Shown here piece after piece: positions 43,769 to 53,182 of a DNA stretch of 64,000 nucleotides (position 1 is its first letter; each line of letters opens with the position of its first letter). Origin of the DNA: Neorhizobium sp. (lineage in GTDB: Bacteria > Pseudomonadota > Alphaproteobacteria > Rhizobiales > Rhizobiaceae). A model generated the notes under the pieces. It made no database searches. It was not told the origin of the DNA and saw nothing but the letters and a program-made list of their open reading frames with translations. The stretch covers positions 186,001-250,000 of the forward strand of contig JAPWKC010000001.1 of NCBI GenBank assembly GCA_028283725.1, given 5' to 3'. The translations under genes and the position numbers were made by a program.

Positions 43769-45727
43769 ATGCAGATGGACAGACTTTCCGATCCGGCCCC
43801 CAATCTGCACGGGGGCAACTTGCAGAGCGAGCTTTCCGCCGTCACGCGCCTGCTCGACGATGCCAATCTCGTCGTGCATGGCATGGATGGCGTGATCACC
43901 CGCTGGACCTCCGGCTGCGAGCGGCTCTATGGCTGGAGCCGGGAGGACGCCGTCGGGCAGGTGATCCACGATCTGCTGAAGACCGAGTTTCCCGAGCCGC
44001 TGGCGGCAATCCGCGAGCATGTGCTTGCACAGCGCGCCTGGGAGGGCGAGGTGTCGCATCGCCGCAAGGATGGTGCGGTCATCATGGTCGCAACGCGCTG
44101 GGTCGTCGTCCGCGGCGAAGCCGACGATGATCCGGCCGGTCAGCCAGTCATCATCCAGACCAATAATGACGTGACGGAAATGAAGCGGGCGCAGGATGCG
44201 CTTGCCGCACGCGAGGCGCATCTGAGCTCCATTCTCGATACCGTGCCCGAAGCGATGGTCGTGATCGACGATCGCGGCACGATCGCCTCGTTCAGTGCGG
44301 CTGCCGAGCGGCTGTTCGGTTATGTTGCGGATGAGGTGGTCGGCCGCAATGTGTCGATGCTGATGCCGTCACCGGATCATGACGCGCATGACGGCTATAT
44401 TTCCCGCTATATCAATACCGGCGAGCGGCGGATCATCGGCTATGGCCGCGTCGTCAGCGGCCAGCGCAAGGATCGTTCCGTCTTCCCGATGGAGCTTTCC
44501 GTCGGCGAGGCAGTCAGCGGTGGCAAGCGTATCTTTACCGGTTTCCTGCGGGATCTCACCAGTCGGCAGAAGATCGAAGAGGAACTGCGGCAATCGCAGA
44601 AAATGGAGGCGGTCGGCCAGTTGACCGGTGGCCTGGCGCATGACTTCAACAATCTCCTCACCGTCATCAGCGGCAATCTCGAGATGATCGAGGACAGGCT
44701 CGACAATGCGAAACTGCTGACGCTTCTCAAAGAGGCGCAGGGGGCTGCGGACGATGGCGCCAAGCTGACCGGCCAATTGCTCGCCTTCGGCCGCCGTCAG
44801 CCGCTCAATCCGAAGCTCGTCGATATCGGCCAGCTTGTCTCCGGCTTTTCCGAGCTGCTGCGGCGGACGGTGGGCGAAGCGATCGCGTTCCGCACCATCG
44901 TTTCGGGCGCGGCCAACGAGGCGCTGGTCGATGCGTCGCAATTGCAGAATGCGCTTCTCAACCTCGTCATCAACGCACGGGATGCCATGCCGCGCGGTGG
45001 CCGGCTGACGATCGAGATCTCGCGTGCTGTGCTCGATGTCGATTATGCGCAGTCCTATGCGACGATGCGGACCGGCGATTATGTGCTGATCACCGTCACC
45101 GATACGGGCGGCGGCATGACGCCGGAGGTGAAGGAGAAAGCCTTCGAGCCGTTCTTCACCACCAAGGGGGCGGGGGCGGGAACCGGCCTCGGGCTCAGCA
45201 TGGTCTACGGTTTTGCCCGCCAGTCCGGCGGCAATGTGCAGATCTATAGCGAGCCGGGGCAGGGTACGAGCATCCGTATTTTTCTGCCTGCCGTTCACAA
45301 GGAGGAAAGATCCGGCCTGCCGGCCGAGGCGTTGCACACCGGCGCGCGGCCGCCGATGCCGGGCGGCACCGAAACCATACTCGTGGCGGAAGACGACGCG
45401 CGTGTGCGGCGCATCGCCGTCTCGCGGCTACAGGATCTCGGCTACAAGGTGGTGGAGGCCGCCAATGGCGAGGAGGCGCTGGTACAGCTTTCGCGCCACG
45501 GAGACGTCGCGCTGCTCTTTACCGATGTGGTGATGCCCGGCGGAATGACCGGAGACGAGCTTGCGGGACGAGTGCGCATCATCCGGCCCGACATCAAGGT
45601 TCTCTTGACGTCGGGATATGCCGAGCCGGCGATTGCCGGTCGAGAATTGGCCCAATCCGGAAGCTGGCTGAAAAAACCCTATACGGCGCGCGATCTGGCT
45701 GCGCGGTTGCGCGAATTGCTGGACTGA
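43769..45727 (+). CDS. Hybrid FixL-type haem-PAS sensor histidine kinase with receiver domain
   Basis: A protein of 652 aa from ATG 43769; ATG 43664 has a better Shine-Dalgarno (GGAG) and would overlap fixK. Domains: PAS-A (about 25-135), FixL-like PAS-B (about 150-275), HisKA with phospho-His 291 in [11 protein letters not shown], HATPase with [10 protein letters not shown] and TDTGGGMTP, and a C-terminal receiver with Asp586 in [15 protein letters not shown] keeps the haem-ligand His207 (HDGYISRY) and Arg227 ([14 protein letters not shown]) with the same 20-residue spacing as H200/R220 of Bradyrhizobium FixL. No membrane helix. It matches the hybrid hFixL of Rhizobium etli; no fixJ is nearby. 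Confidence 0.85.
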   Translation: MQMDRLSDPAPNLHGGNLQSELSAVTRLLDDANLVVHGMDGVITRWTSGCERLYGWSREDAVGQVIHDLLKTEFPEPLAAIREHVLAQRAWEGEVSHRRKDGAVIMVATRWVVVRGEADDDPAGQPVIIQTNNDVTEMKRAQDALAAREAHLSSILDTVPEAMVVIDDRGTIASFSAAAERLFGYVADEVVGRNVSMLMPSPDHDAHDGYISRYINTGERRIIGYGRVVSGQRKDRSVFPMELSVGEAVSGGKRIFTGFLRDLTSRQKIEEELRQSQKMEAVGQLTGGLAHDFNNLLTVISGNLEMIEDRLDNAKLLTLLKEAQGAADDGAKLTGQLLAFGRRQPLNPKLVDIGQLVSGFSELLRRTVGEAIAFRTIVSGAANEALVDASQLQNALLNLVINARDAMPRGGRLTIEISRAVLDVDYAQSYATMRTGDYVLITVTDTGGGMTPEVKEKAFEPFFTTKGAGAGTGLGLSMVYGFARQSGGNVQIYSEPGQGTSIRIFLPAVHKEERSGLPAEALHTGARPPMPGGTETILVAEDDARVRRIAVSRLQDLGYKVVEAANGEEALVQLSRHGDVALLFTDVVMPGGMTGDELAGRVRIIRPDIKVLLTSGYAEPAIAGRELAQSGSWLKKPYTARDLAARLRELLD

Positions 45728-45841
45728 CTTTTCGGCGGCCGCCGCATGGGAGCGTTTGAACAGGGCGCTCGCAGGCCGAGGCGTAAGCCTTCCCGCTTGT
45801 TTTGGAATCGCTCCAGGTCGAGCGCGGGATGATGAAACGAG

Positions 45842-45868
45842 AAAAGGCCGGCGAGATGCCGGCCTTTT
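45842..45868. terminator. Bidirectional terminator between hybrid fixL and glycine-rich gene
   Basis: AAAAGGCCGGC (45842-45852), 5-base loop, GCCGGCCTTTT (45858-45868), followed by T/A tracts in both directions. It lies between two convergent genes. Confidence 0.85.
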
Positions 45869-45892
45869 CCGTTGAATTCGATGTCGGTGCCA

Positions 45893-46234
45893 TCAGCGGC
45901 AGACGCGCACGCTTTCCATGTGCCAGCCGCCGTCATAGGCGTTGCCGACGCGGCGGTCTTCGTACCAGCAGCGCGGCGGGGGCGGCGGAGCCGGCTCGAC
46001 GTAACGCGGGCCGCCGCCGCCGCCAGCAAGTGCGCCACCGATCAGGCCGCCGACAACGCCGGCCGCAAGGCCGCCGACGATCGCGTCACCATCACCGTGG
46101 TGGCGGTGATGCTCGCGGTATGGCGGCGGGGGCGGGCCGGGCGGGCCCCATTGGGCCGATGCGGTGCTCACGCTTGCGAGCATGCTGCCGGCAAGGGTGG
46201 CTACGGTGACCAGAGATACAATCAGCTTTTTCAT
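45893..46234 (-). CDS. Secreted glycine-zipper, proline-rich small protein
   Basis: A protein of 113 aa. A Sec signal peptide (about 1-27, ending ASVSTASAQ) precedes a Pro/His-rich stretch (PPGPPPPPYREHHRHH), a glycine-zipper helix (GGLAAGVVGGLIGGALAGGG), another Pro-rich segment, and a C-terminal Cys pair in RCWYEDRRVG and ESVRVCR. Similar small exported proteins are common in rhizobia; function unknown. A membrane-inserting zipper is likely from composition. Confidence 0.75.
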   Translation of the reverse strand: MKKLIVSLVTVATLAGSMLASVSTASAQWGPPGPPPPPYREHHRHHGDGDAIVGGLAAGVVGGLIGGALAGGGGGPRYVEPAPPPPPRCWYEDRRVGNAYDGGWHMESVRVCR

Positions 46235-46394
46235 CGCGGTTCGTCCAGTGGTGTCGAATGCCTTTAACGGTATCGACGTTATCGGGCGATAATATGCGCC
46301 TGGTGAGATTAATACTGGCTGAACGCATTGCGGCGATGTGAAGGCAAGAGCGCGGCAAGGCGCGGGCGGCAGCCGGCAACGGGCGCCGGTTTTA

Positions 46395-46471
46395 TGGTGA
46401 TCCCAGTTGGATTCGAACCAACGGCCTCAGGATTAGGAATCCTGCGCTCTATCCTACTGAGCTATGGGACC
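46395..46471 (-). tRNA. tRNA-Arg (anticodon CCT)
   Basis: 77 bases on the minus strand. Acceptor GGTCCCA pairs with TGGGATC (one G-T), the D-arm is GCTCAGTAGGATAGAGC, the anticodon stem CAGGA/TCCTG encloses loop TTCCTAA with anticodon CCT, the T-arm is GTTGG TTCGAAT CCAAC, and the 3' CCA is encoded. No integrase or att duplication is seen next to it. Confidence 0.95.
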
Positions 46472-46554
46472 ACGCAAACGCATCCATACAAAAGCTCGCA
46501 GGGGAAGCCAAGCCCTTTTGGAGAAAGCTTTCCCTGCGCGTTTGGATGGCATCT

Positions 46555-47730
46555 TCAGTCCGTCAGGCGCTGCTCGACCAGCTTGACCCAGTAGGAGATG
46601 CCGAAGGGGATCACCTCATCGTCGAAGTCATAGGCCGGGTTGTGCAGGCCGGCGGTGGCGCCGTTGCCGATGAAGATGAAGGCGCCGGGGCGGCTCTTCA
46701 GCATGAAGGCGAAATCCTCGCCGGCCATGCTCGGATCGACATTCGCGTCAACGCTTGCTGCCCCGACCACGTCCGTGGCGATCCTGATCGCGTGGTCGGT
46801 CTCGGCATCATGGTTGGAGGTCACAGGGCACTGACGGTAATAGTCGATGCTCGCCTCCGCGCCGTGGGCTGCGGCCAGCCCTTCGACGATCTGGCGAATG
46901 CGGTTTTCGGCCAAGTCGCGGGTGTCTTCGCTCAGGGTGCGGACCGTGCCGAGCAGCGTCGCCTTTTCCGGGATGATATTGTGGGTCGTGCCGGCATCGA
47001 ACTTGGTGACGGAGATGACGACAGACTGGACCGGATCGGCATTGCGCGCGGCGATCGCCTGCAGGCTGCCCACAAGCTGCGCGCCGATGAAGATCGGATC
47101 GATCGTGCGGTGCGGTTGGGCGGCATGGCCGCCGCGGCCCTTGATGGTGATGGTGAAACGGTCGGGCGCTGCCATGATGCCGCCCTTGCGGATGGCGAAC
47201 TGGCCGACTGGAATGCCCGGCATATTGTGCATGCCGTAGACTTCGTCGATGCCGAAACGATCCATCATGCCGTCGTCGATCATCGCCAGCGCGCCGGCGC
47301 CGCCTTCTTCGGCCGGCTGGAAGATCAGCGCGACGGTACCGTTGAAGTTGCGGGTTTCGGCAAGGTATTTCGCAGCCCCCAGCAGCATCGACGTGTGGCC
47401 ATCGTGACCGCAGGCATGCATCTTGCCCGGCGTCTTCGAGGCCCAGGGCTTGCCGGTGATCTCGGTCAGCGGCAGCGCATCCATGTCCGCCCGCAGGCCG
47501 ATGGTGCGGGTTGCCCTGTCATCGGTCGCGCCCTTGCCGCGGATGATGCCGACGACGCCGGTGCGGCCGATGCCGGTCGCGATCTCGTCGACGCCGAATT
47601 CGCGCAGCTTCTCAGCGACGAAGGCCGCCGTATCGTCAACATCATAGAGGATCTCGGGATTTTCGTGGAGATGTCTGCGCCAGTCGCTGACTTCGGCCTG
47701 AAGTTCGGCGGCCCGGTTTAAAATCGGCAT
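46555..47730 (-). CDS. M20-family amidohydrolase (hippurate / N-acyl-amino acid hydrolase type)
   Basis: A protein of 391 aa. The metal-binding motifs HACGHDGHTSMLLGAAKYL and QPAEEGGAGALAMIDDG, and the late Glu in DPSMAGEDFAFML, belong to the M20D (HipO/IAA-amino acid hydrolase-like) group of dizinc/manganese aminoacylases. The dimerisation domain (about 185-300) starts with KGRGGHAAQPHRTIDP. It cleaves an acyl from an amino acid; the actual substrate is unknown. Its promoter lies in the 154 bases shared with the divergent carboxypeptidase gene. Confidence 0.9.
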   Translation of the reverse strand: MPILNRAAELQAEVSDWRRHLHENPEILYDVDDTAAFVAEKLREFGVDEIATGIGRTGVVGIIRGKGATDDRATRTIGLRADMDALPLTEITGKPWASKTPGKMHACGHDGHTSMLLGAAKYLAETRNFNGTVALIFQPAEEGGAGALAMIDDGMMDRFGIDEVYGMHNMPGIPVGQFAIRKGGIMAAPDRFTITIKGRGGHAAQPHRTIDPIFIGAQLVGSLQAIAARNADPVQSVVISVTKFDAGTTHNIIPEKATLLGTVRTLSEDTRDLAENRIRQIVEGLAAAHGAEASIDYYRQCPVTSNHDAETDHAIRIATDVVGAASVDANVDPSMAGEDFAFMLKSRPGAFIFIGNGATAGLHNPAYDFDDEVIPFGISYWVKLVEQRLTD

Positions 47731-47884
47731 AATATTCCCCGTACTATTGTGCTCACGCGCTTATGACACTCCACCCGGAACGATACTGCCCCTCCTGATT
47801 GACGTAATCAATCTTCTTTGCCATTGCTTGGCCATATCGGCCGATTATGCGCCGCACTCGTGATACCGAGAACCGAGGGATACC

Positions 47885-48985
47885 TTGCCCATTTCGAGCC
47901 TTCGATCCGCGTTCGCCGTCCGGCTGACCGCCGCCTGCGCCGCCATCAGCCTTGTCTTTTCCGCAGGCGCTGCAAGCGCCAATCCGAAGATCATCATCGA
48001 TGCCAAGACCGGCCGCGTCATTGCCCATCAGGATGCGTTTCTGAAGTGGTACGGCGCCTCGCTCACCAAGCTGATGACGGCCTATGTGACCTTCGATGCC
48101 ATCCGCAGCGGCCGTTTGTCGCTCAACACCACGGTCGTGATGAGCAAGCGGGCAACGGACCAGCTGCCAAGCAAGATGTTCTTTACGCCGGGCACAAGCA
48201 TGTCGCTCGATACGGCATTGAAGATGATGCTGGTCAAATCCGCCAACGATATGGCGGTGGCGGTCGGCGAGACGGTCGGCGGGTCGCTCGAGAACTTCGT
48301 CGCGATGATGAATGCGGAGGCGCTGAAGCTCGGCATGATCTCGACGCATTATATCAATCCGAACGGCATGCCCGGTCCGGGCCAGTATACGACGGCACGG
48401 GACCTGGCGCTTCTGACGCTCAGGCTCAAGCAGGAGTTCCCGCAATATGCCGGCTACTTCACCATCGAAGGCATCGATACCGGGCAGAAGCAGTACAAGA
48501 ATTTCAACACCCTGATCGGCCGCTTCGACGGCGCCGACGGGATGAAGACCGGCTTCATCTGCGCCTCCGGTTTCAACCAGATCGGTTCGGCGACGCGCGA
48601 CGGCCGTTCGGTGATCTCGGTGGTGCTCGGCTCCGACAGCCTTGCCGGTCGCGCCGACGATACGGCAAACCTTTTGCAGCAGGGGCTGACTGCGACGAGC
48701 GAAGGTGTCGCACTGACGGCGCTGGCGCCCTATGGCGACATGACGAATGTGAATGATGTCAGCGCCGAAATCTGCAATCCGAAAGCCGCCAAGGTGCGCA
48801 GCGAGACCCGCGACGATGCCGGCCGCACGATCCAGCATTCGCCCTATATTCACGAGATGGATCATCCGCCGCAATATACGCTGCTGACCCTGCTTTCGGG
48901 TGGCGAGGCGCCGCCTCCGCCGCCGAAGGCCGCCAAGGGTGTGAAGAAAAACGTGCCGGTTCCGCATCCGCGCCCCGGCCTCTGA
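47885..48985 (+). CDS. D-alanyl-D-alanine carboxypeptidase (low-molecular-weight PBP)
   Basis: A protein of 366 aa from TTG 47885, supported by GAGGGA upstream and a following signal peptide (about 1-32, ending AGAASAN). It trims pentapeptide stems of peptidoglycan. The serine motifs are all present: SLTK (about residue 59), SAN (about 119) and KTG in DGMKTGFIC (about 221). A C-terminal Pro/Lys-rich tail (PPPPPKAAKGVKK) replaces the usual PBP5 anchoring helix. Confidence 0.93.
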   Translation: MPISSLRSAFAVRLTAACAAISLVFSAGAASANPKIIIDAKTGRVIAHQDAFLKWYGASLTKLMTAYVTFDAIRSGRLSLNTTVVMSKRATDQLPSKMFFTPGTSMSLDTALKMMLVKSANDMAVAVGETVGGSLENFVAMMNAEALKLGMISTHYINPNGMPGPGQYTTARDLALLTLRLKQEFPQYAGYFTIEGIDTGQKQYKNFNTLIGRFDGADGMKTGFICASGFNQIGSATRDGRSVISVVLGSDSLAGRADDTANLLQQGLTATSEGVALTALAPYGDMTNVNDVSAEICNPKAAKVRSETRDDAGRTIQHSPYIHEMDHPPQYTLLTLLSGGEAPPPPPKAAKGVKKNVPVPHPRPGL

Positions 48986-49023
48986 CGACCGCTTGCGGTC
49001 TAAAGCATGAACAGGGTTTACCC

Positions 49024-50247
49024 ATGTCCCAGAGCCGCATTCCGGTCTCCATTCTCACCGGCTTTCTCGGTGCAGGCAAATCGAGCCTTTTGAACCGGAT
49101 CCTGAAGGATCCCGGCACCAGCGACACGGCCGTGATCATCAATGAATTCGGCGAGGTTGGGATCGACAATTTCCTCGTCGAGGCCTCCGGCGATACGCTG
49201 ATGGAGCTTTCAAACGGCTGCCTCTGCTGCACCGTGCGCGGCGAACTGATCGACACGCTTGCCGAGATGATGGACGGGATGCAGACCGGGCGGACGAAGC
49301 CGATCCGCCGCGTCGTCATCGAAACGACGGGGCTTGCCGATCCGGCGCCGGTCATGCAGTCGGTGATGGGCAATCCGGTCATCGCGCAGAATTTCGAGCT
49401 CGATGGTGTGATCACCGTCGTCGATGCGGTCAACGGCATTTCCACCCTCGCTCGCCATATCGAGGCGGTGAAGCAGGTGGCGGTCGCCGACCGGCTGGTG
49501 ATCTCCAAACAATCGATGGCAACGCCAGACGAACTCGCCGCCCTCAGGGCGCGGCTGAAGGAGCTCAATCCGCGCGCGCCACTGATCGATGGCGACAGCG
49601 ATATGGCTGGAACCGCGCAGATCCTCGTCAACGGGCTTTACGATCCCGCCTCCAAGATCGCCGACGTGGCGCGCTGGCTGCGCGACGAGAGCGCTGCCGA
49701 GGATCATGATCACGCCCATCATCACGACGATCATGATCACGACCATGACCACGCGCACAACCATCATGACGGGCACGACCATCATGACGGGCATCACCAT
49801 GATCATTCCCATCACGGGCATCACCACCACGACGTGAACCGTCACGGCGACAGCATCCGCTCCTTCTCTATCGTTCACGACAAGCCGATCGATCCTATGG
49901 CACTGTCGATGTTCGTCGATCTGCTGCGCTCGGCACATGGTGAAAAGCTGTTGCGGATGAAGGCGATCGTCGCACTCTCGGATGATCCCGAACGGCCGGT
50001 CGTGCTGCATGGCGTGCAGTCGATCTTCCATCCGCCGCAGCGCCTTCAGCGTTGGCCGGATGGCGGAACGCGGGCTGATGGCACCGGCGTCGATCGGCGC
50101 ACGCGCATGGTGCTGATCACCCAGGATCTGCCGGAGGCCTTCGTTGCCGATCTCTTCGCCGCCTTTACCGGCGAGCCGCGGATCGACCGTCCAGACCGGG
50201 CAGCGCTCGAGGATAATCCGCTGGCGGTGCCCGGCCTCAAGATGTGA
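49024..50247 (+). CDS. CobW/COG0523 G3E-family GTPase with His-rich metal-binding loop
   Basis: A protein of 407 aa. GTPase motifs are GFLGAGKSSLLNRIL (Walker A), the metal-site CxCC in NGCLCCTVRGE, ETTGLADP, and base motif SKQS in place of the usual (N/T)KxD. An unusually long His/Asp-rich stretch (about residues 229-278, over 25 His) lies between the GTPase and the C-terminal CobW domain. Members insert or deliver zinc or cobalt to target proteins. Although named for cobalamin, and cobST lie 8 kb downstream, a zinc role is at least as likely; no Zur box is recognised upstream. Confidence 0.85.
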   Translation: MSQSRIPVSILTGFLGAGKSSLLNRILKDPGTSDTAVIINEFGEVGIDNFLVEASGDTLMELSNGCLCCTVRGELIDTLAEMMDGMQTGRTKPIRRVVIETTGLADPAPVMQSVMGNPVIAQNFELDGVITVVDAVNGISTLARHIEAVKQVAVADRLVISKQSMATPDELAALRARLKELNPRAPLIDGDSDMAGTAQILVNGLYDPASKIADVARWLRDESAAEDHDHAHHHDDHDHDHDHAHNHHDGHDHHDGHHHDHSHHGHHHHDVNRHGDSIRSFSIVHDKPIDPMALSMFVDLLRSAHGEKLLRMKAIVALSDDPERPVVLHGVQSIFHPPQRLQRWPDGGTRADGTGVDRRTRMVLITQDLPEAFVADLFAAFTGEPRIDRPDRAALEDNPLAVPGLKM

Positions 50248-50375
50248 AGCGTCGAGGGCGGGGGATCCCGTTATGCCGTCCCGCCGTTGTCATCGGTTGA
50301 GAGCTGCCGGGACCCGTCTATGGTGTGCTATCTGGGTCAAAGTGGGCTGCGTGATGACGTGTAGCTTGACCCTGC

Positions 50376-50612
50376 TCACGCCTTGCGGATGACGAAGCGA
50401 TGACCGCCTTCGGTCTTTTGCGATGACACGAGCGTGTGGCCGTCCTCCCGGCAGAGATGCGGAATGTCGATGGCGGCGAGCGGATCGCTGGTTTCGACGG
50501 TCAGTTCGGCGCCGCTTGTCATGCGGTTCAGGCGACGGCGTGTCTTCAGGGCCGGAAGCGGGCATTTCAGGCCGCGAAGATCGTAGATCCCGGCAGAAAA
50601 CCCCGCCGGCAT
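50376..50612 (-). CDS. TusA-family sulfur carrier protein
   Basis: A protein of 78 aa. The fold begins YDLRGLKCPLPALKTRRRLN with the persulfide-carrying Cys in the CPxP motif. TusA proteins relay sulfur for tRNA thiolation, molybdenum cofactor or other uses; the rest of the tusBCD relay is not here. Its start follows the L,D-transpeptidase stop by three bases, so they are co-transcribed. Confidence 0.88.
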   Translation of the reverse strand: MPAGFSAGIYDLRGLKCPLPALKTRRRLNRMTSGAELTVETSDPLAAIDIPHLCREDGHTLVSSQKTEGGHRFVIRKA

Positions 50613-50615
50613 CGA

Positions 50616-51959
50616 TCAATCCTTGGACCAGAATTTCCAGAACGGCTTCTTGCTTTCATCCACAGCCGGTGCCGGTGCGGCTTCCGCATAGGCGAGCGGG
50701 TTCTGTGCCGGCAGTGGAACCGGGCTGGAGCGGCCGTCGGCGGTTGCAACCATGGGGGCTGCCGCCGGCGTTGCGGAGGCAATCGCCGTTGCCGTGGCCG
50801 GTACGCGGCCCTGCTTGGCGGCAGTGCCGATGGCGCCGGTCGTTGCCGGGAGCATTTTCGGGGTCGAGGCGGTCGTCATCGCGGATGGCGCAGCCGAGGC
50901 GACCATGATCGTATTGGCCGGCTTCATCGGATCGCCGCCGGCGGCACGCTTGGCCATCAGAGCCTGGAAGTCGTTCTGGCTCATCAGCTTGCCGGCTTCG
51001 AGCGAGGTGCCCGTCGGCGCGTAGGCGAGATCACGGCCCTTGCGCTTGGCAGCGACGACGGCCTTGCGCTCGGCCTCGCTCGGCTCGTACCAGACCTTGC
51101 CGTCCATCTTGTCGACCGCTTTGGTGTAAGCGAGGTCGTAGGTCTTTTCGTAGGATGTCAGTGCCGCCGTCAACGGGGCCGGCGTCGACATGGCCGGGCA
51201 GGCGCCGCCTGCTGCAAACTTGCCGGTGGTTTCCTGGTTGAAGACGTATTTCTTGTCGCAGACATCGACGACCGGCGGGCGCTTGGTCACTTCGAAATTG
51301 TCGTAGCCGGTCTTGATCATCTTCCAGAAACTGTCGTTCTCGCTGCCGCGATGGCGGGCCATGTTGTCGGCCGTCATGCGGAAGGGAAGCGCCTGGAGCT
51401 GGATCGCCGTCTGGCCGCCCTTGAAGGCGTCGCGCGCAAATGCGTAGATTTCCAGAACCTGCTCGTCGGTCATCGAATAGCAGCCCGACGAGGAGCAGGC
51501 GCCATGGATCATCAGATTGGTGCCGCTGCGGCCGTTCACCGCGTCATAGCGGTTCGGGAAGCCGGTATTGATGGCGAGGTAGTATTTGGAATTCGGATTG
51601 AGGTTGGCCGGGGTCAGGCTGTAGAAGCCTTCAGGCGCCTGGCGGTCGCCTTCCTTCACCTTGGGACCGAGCTTGCCGGACCAGGCGCAGATGTCATAGC
51701 TCTTGATGATGTCGAAACGGTTGTCCGCCTTCGCCTTCCAGATCTCCAGCTTGCCCTCTTCCTTGAGGATGCGGATCATGATCGGCGAATTGCGCGGCAT
51801 GTCCTTCTTCTGCATGTCCGCAAGGACAGTGTCGGGAAGAGGTTGCTGAACCTTGTTCTTGACAGTCGACAGGTCGATCTTCGCCGTGTCCAGCGTGTCG
51901 TTACAGCCGGTCAGAGCGGTCGCAACCAGAAGGGCGAAAGCAATGTGTTTCAGGCGCAT
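50616..51959 (-). CDS. L,D-transpeptidase (YkuD) lipoprotein
   Basis: A protein of 447 aa; start ATG 51959 is chosen because the lipoprotein signal (MRLKHIAFALLVATALTGC) follows at once, though the Shine-Dalgarno is weak and a start 15 bases upstream exists. The YkuD catalytic motif is MIHGACSSSGCYSMTD (about residues 156-171), with His and Cys intact. The last 130 residues are an Ala/Pro/Thr-rich tail. Such enzymes cross-link peptidoglycan or attach outer-membrane proteins to it. Confidence 0.88.
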   Translation of the reverse strand: MRLKHIAFALLVATALTGCNDTLDTAKIDLSTVKNKVQQPLPDTVLADMQKKDMPRNSPIMIRILKEEGKLEIWKAKADNRFDIIKSYDICAWSGKLGPKVKEGDRQAPEGFYSLTPANLNPNSKYYLAINTGFPNRYDAVNGRSGTNLMIHGACSSSGCYSMTDEQVLEIYAFARDAFKGGQTAIQLQALPFRMTADNMARHRGSENDSFWKMIKTGYDNFEVTKRPPVVDVCDKKYVFNQETTGKFAAGGACPAMSTPAPLTAALTSYEKTYDLAYTKAVDKMDGKVWYEPSEAERKAVVAAKRKGRDLAYAPTGTSLEAGKLMSQNDFQALMAKRAAGGDPMKPANTIMVASAAPSAMTTASTPKMLPATTGAIGTAAKQGRVPATATAIASATPAAAPMVATADGRSSPVPLPAQNPLAYAEAAPAPAVDESKKPFWKFWSKD

Positions 51960-52107
51960 CGAGACGGACCACATAACCAATTGACGAACGGAGCCGGCAA
52001 CAATCCATAAAGCGGTAAGCTTTACATTTTCTTAACCGCTTGTTTTCGTCTGTCTAGTGCAACCGCTCCGAGGTTTTTCGATTTTTGCCGATAGAGCGTA
52101 TTTTTGG

Positions 52108-52135
52108 CGATTTTGCGGACGGATCCGCAAAATCG
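52108..52135. repeat. Perfect 12-base inverted repeat between accA and the L,D-transpeptidase gene
   Basis: CGATTTTGCGGA (52108-52119), CGGA loop, TCCGCAAAATCG (52124-52135). It is 28 bases past the accA stop (minus strand) and is flanked by A/T runs further out (TTTTT at 52101-52105). No direct T-run follows on either strand; it may be an mRNA 3' end of accA or a protein site. Confidence 0.6.
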
Positions 52136-52162
52136 TGACATCGGCGTGACGCCGACGGCAGT

Positions 52163-53116
52163 TTACAGATTGCGGCCGATATCGAGGAATTTCTGGCGGC
52201 GGGCATTGCGCACTTCCTCGCCCGACAGCTTGCCGAGATCGGCGAGCGACGACGCGATGATCTTGCCGGCCGAGGCAATGACCTTGGCCGGATCGCGATG
52301 GGCGCCGCCGAGCGGTTCTGCGATGATGTCGTCGATGATGCCGAGCGCCTTCAGGTCGTCTGCGGTGATCTTCATGTTGGTCGCGGCTTCGCGGGCGCGG
52401 GTTGAATCGCGCCACAGGATCGAGGCCGCACCTTCCGGCGAGATGACCGAGTAGATCGAATGTTCGAGCATGTAGACACGGTTGCCGGTCGCGATCGCGA
52501 TCGCGCCGCCGGAGCCGCCTTCGCCGATGACGATCGAGACCAGCGGAACCTTGATGCCGAGGCACATCTCAGTGGAGCGGGCAATCGCTTCCGCCTGGCC
52601 ACGCTCTTCCGCGCCGACGCCCGGATAGGCGCCTGCGGTGTCGATGAGGGTGATGACCGGCAGGCCGAAGCGGTCTGCCATTTCCAGGACGCGGATCGCC
52701 TTGCGATAGCCTTCCGGCCGCGGGCTGCCGAAATTGTGCTTGATGCGGCTCTTGGTGTCGTGGCCCTTTTCCTGGCCGATGACGGCGACGGGCATTCCTT
52801 CAAAGCGGGCGAGGCCCGCCTGGATCGCCGCATCCTCGCCAAAATTGCGGTCGCCGGCGAGCGGCGTGAATTCGGTGAACAGCTGGGCGGCGTAGTCGAC
52901 GAAATGCGGGCGCTGCGGGTGGCGCGCGACCTGCGTCTTTTCCCAGGCACCGAGCTTGGAATAGATTTCCTTCGTGGCGTCCTTCACGCGCCCTTCCAGG
53001 CGGGTGATTTCGTCCGACGTATCGATGCTCTCGTTTTCGGTCGCGAGCTTCTTCAGCTCGTGGATCTTGGCCTCGAGGTCCGAGATTGGCTTTTCGAAAT
53101 CGAGATAAGTTTGCAT
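52163..53116 (-). CDS. accA: Acetyl-CoA carboxylase carboxyltransferase subunit alpha
   Basis: A protein of 317 aa. With AccD it moves CO2 from biotin to acetyl-CoA in fatty acid synthesis. The N-terminus [20 protein letters not shown], the crotonase-like core with [20 protein letters not shown], and [20 protein letters not shown] are all typical. It is 66 bases downstream of xerD on the same strand, a frequent rhizobial arrangement. Confidence 0.97.
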   Translation of the reverse strand: MQTYLDFEKPISDLEAKIHELKKLATENESIDTSDEITRLEGRVKDATKEIYSKLGAWEKTQVARHPQRPHFVDYAAQLFTEFTPLAGDRNFGEDAAIQAGLARFEGMPVAVIGQEKGHDTKSRIKHNFGSPRPEGYRKAIRVLEMADRFGLPVITLIDTAGAYPGVGAEERGQAEAIARSTEMCLGIKVPLVSIVIGEGGSGGAIAIATGNRVYMLEHSIYSVISPEGAASILWRDSTRAREAATNMKITADDLKALGIIDDIIAEPLGGAHRDPAKVIASAGKIIASSLADLGKLSGEEVRNARRQKFLDIGRNL

Positions 53117-53182
53117 GAGATCCGGCTTCCGGTTGTTCTTCTTTACGGGGAACTTGGGGTTCCCGTTTCCACATGGGGGCCT

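Noticed and set aside
46395..46471. tRNA-Arg as an integration hotspot with an island beside it
   Set aside because: Flanks carry ordinary chromosomal genes, no integrase and no repeated tRNA 3' end. The two Xer recombinases elsewhere in the window are housekeeping XerC and XerD.
46546..48967. Long frames antisense to the amidohydrolase and D,D-carboxypeptidase genes
   Set aside because: Both sense genes carry complete catalytic motifs; the antisense products are low-complexity mirrors.
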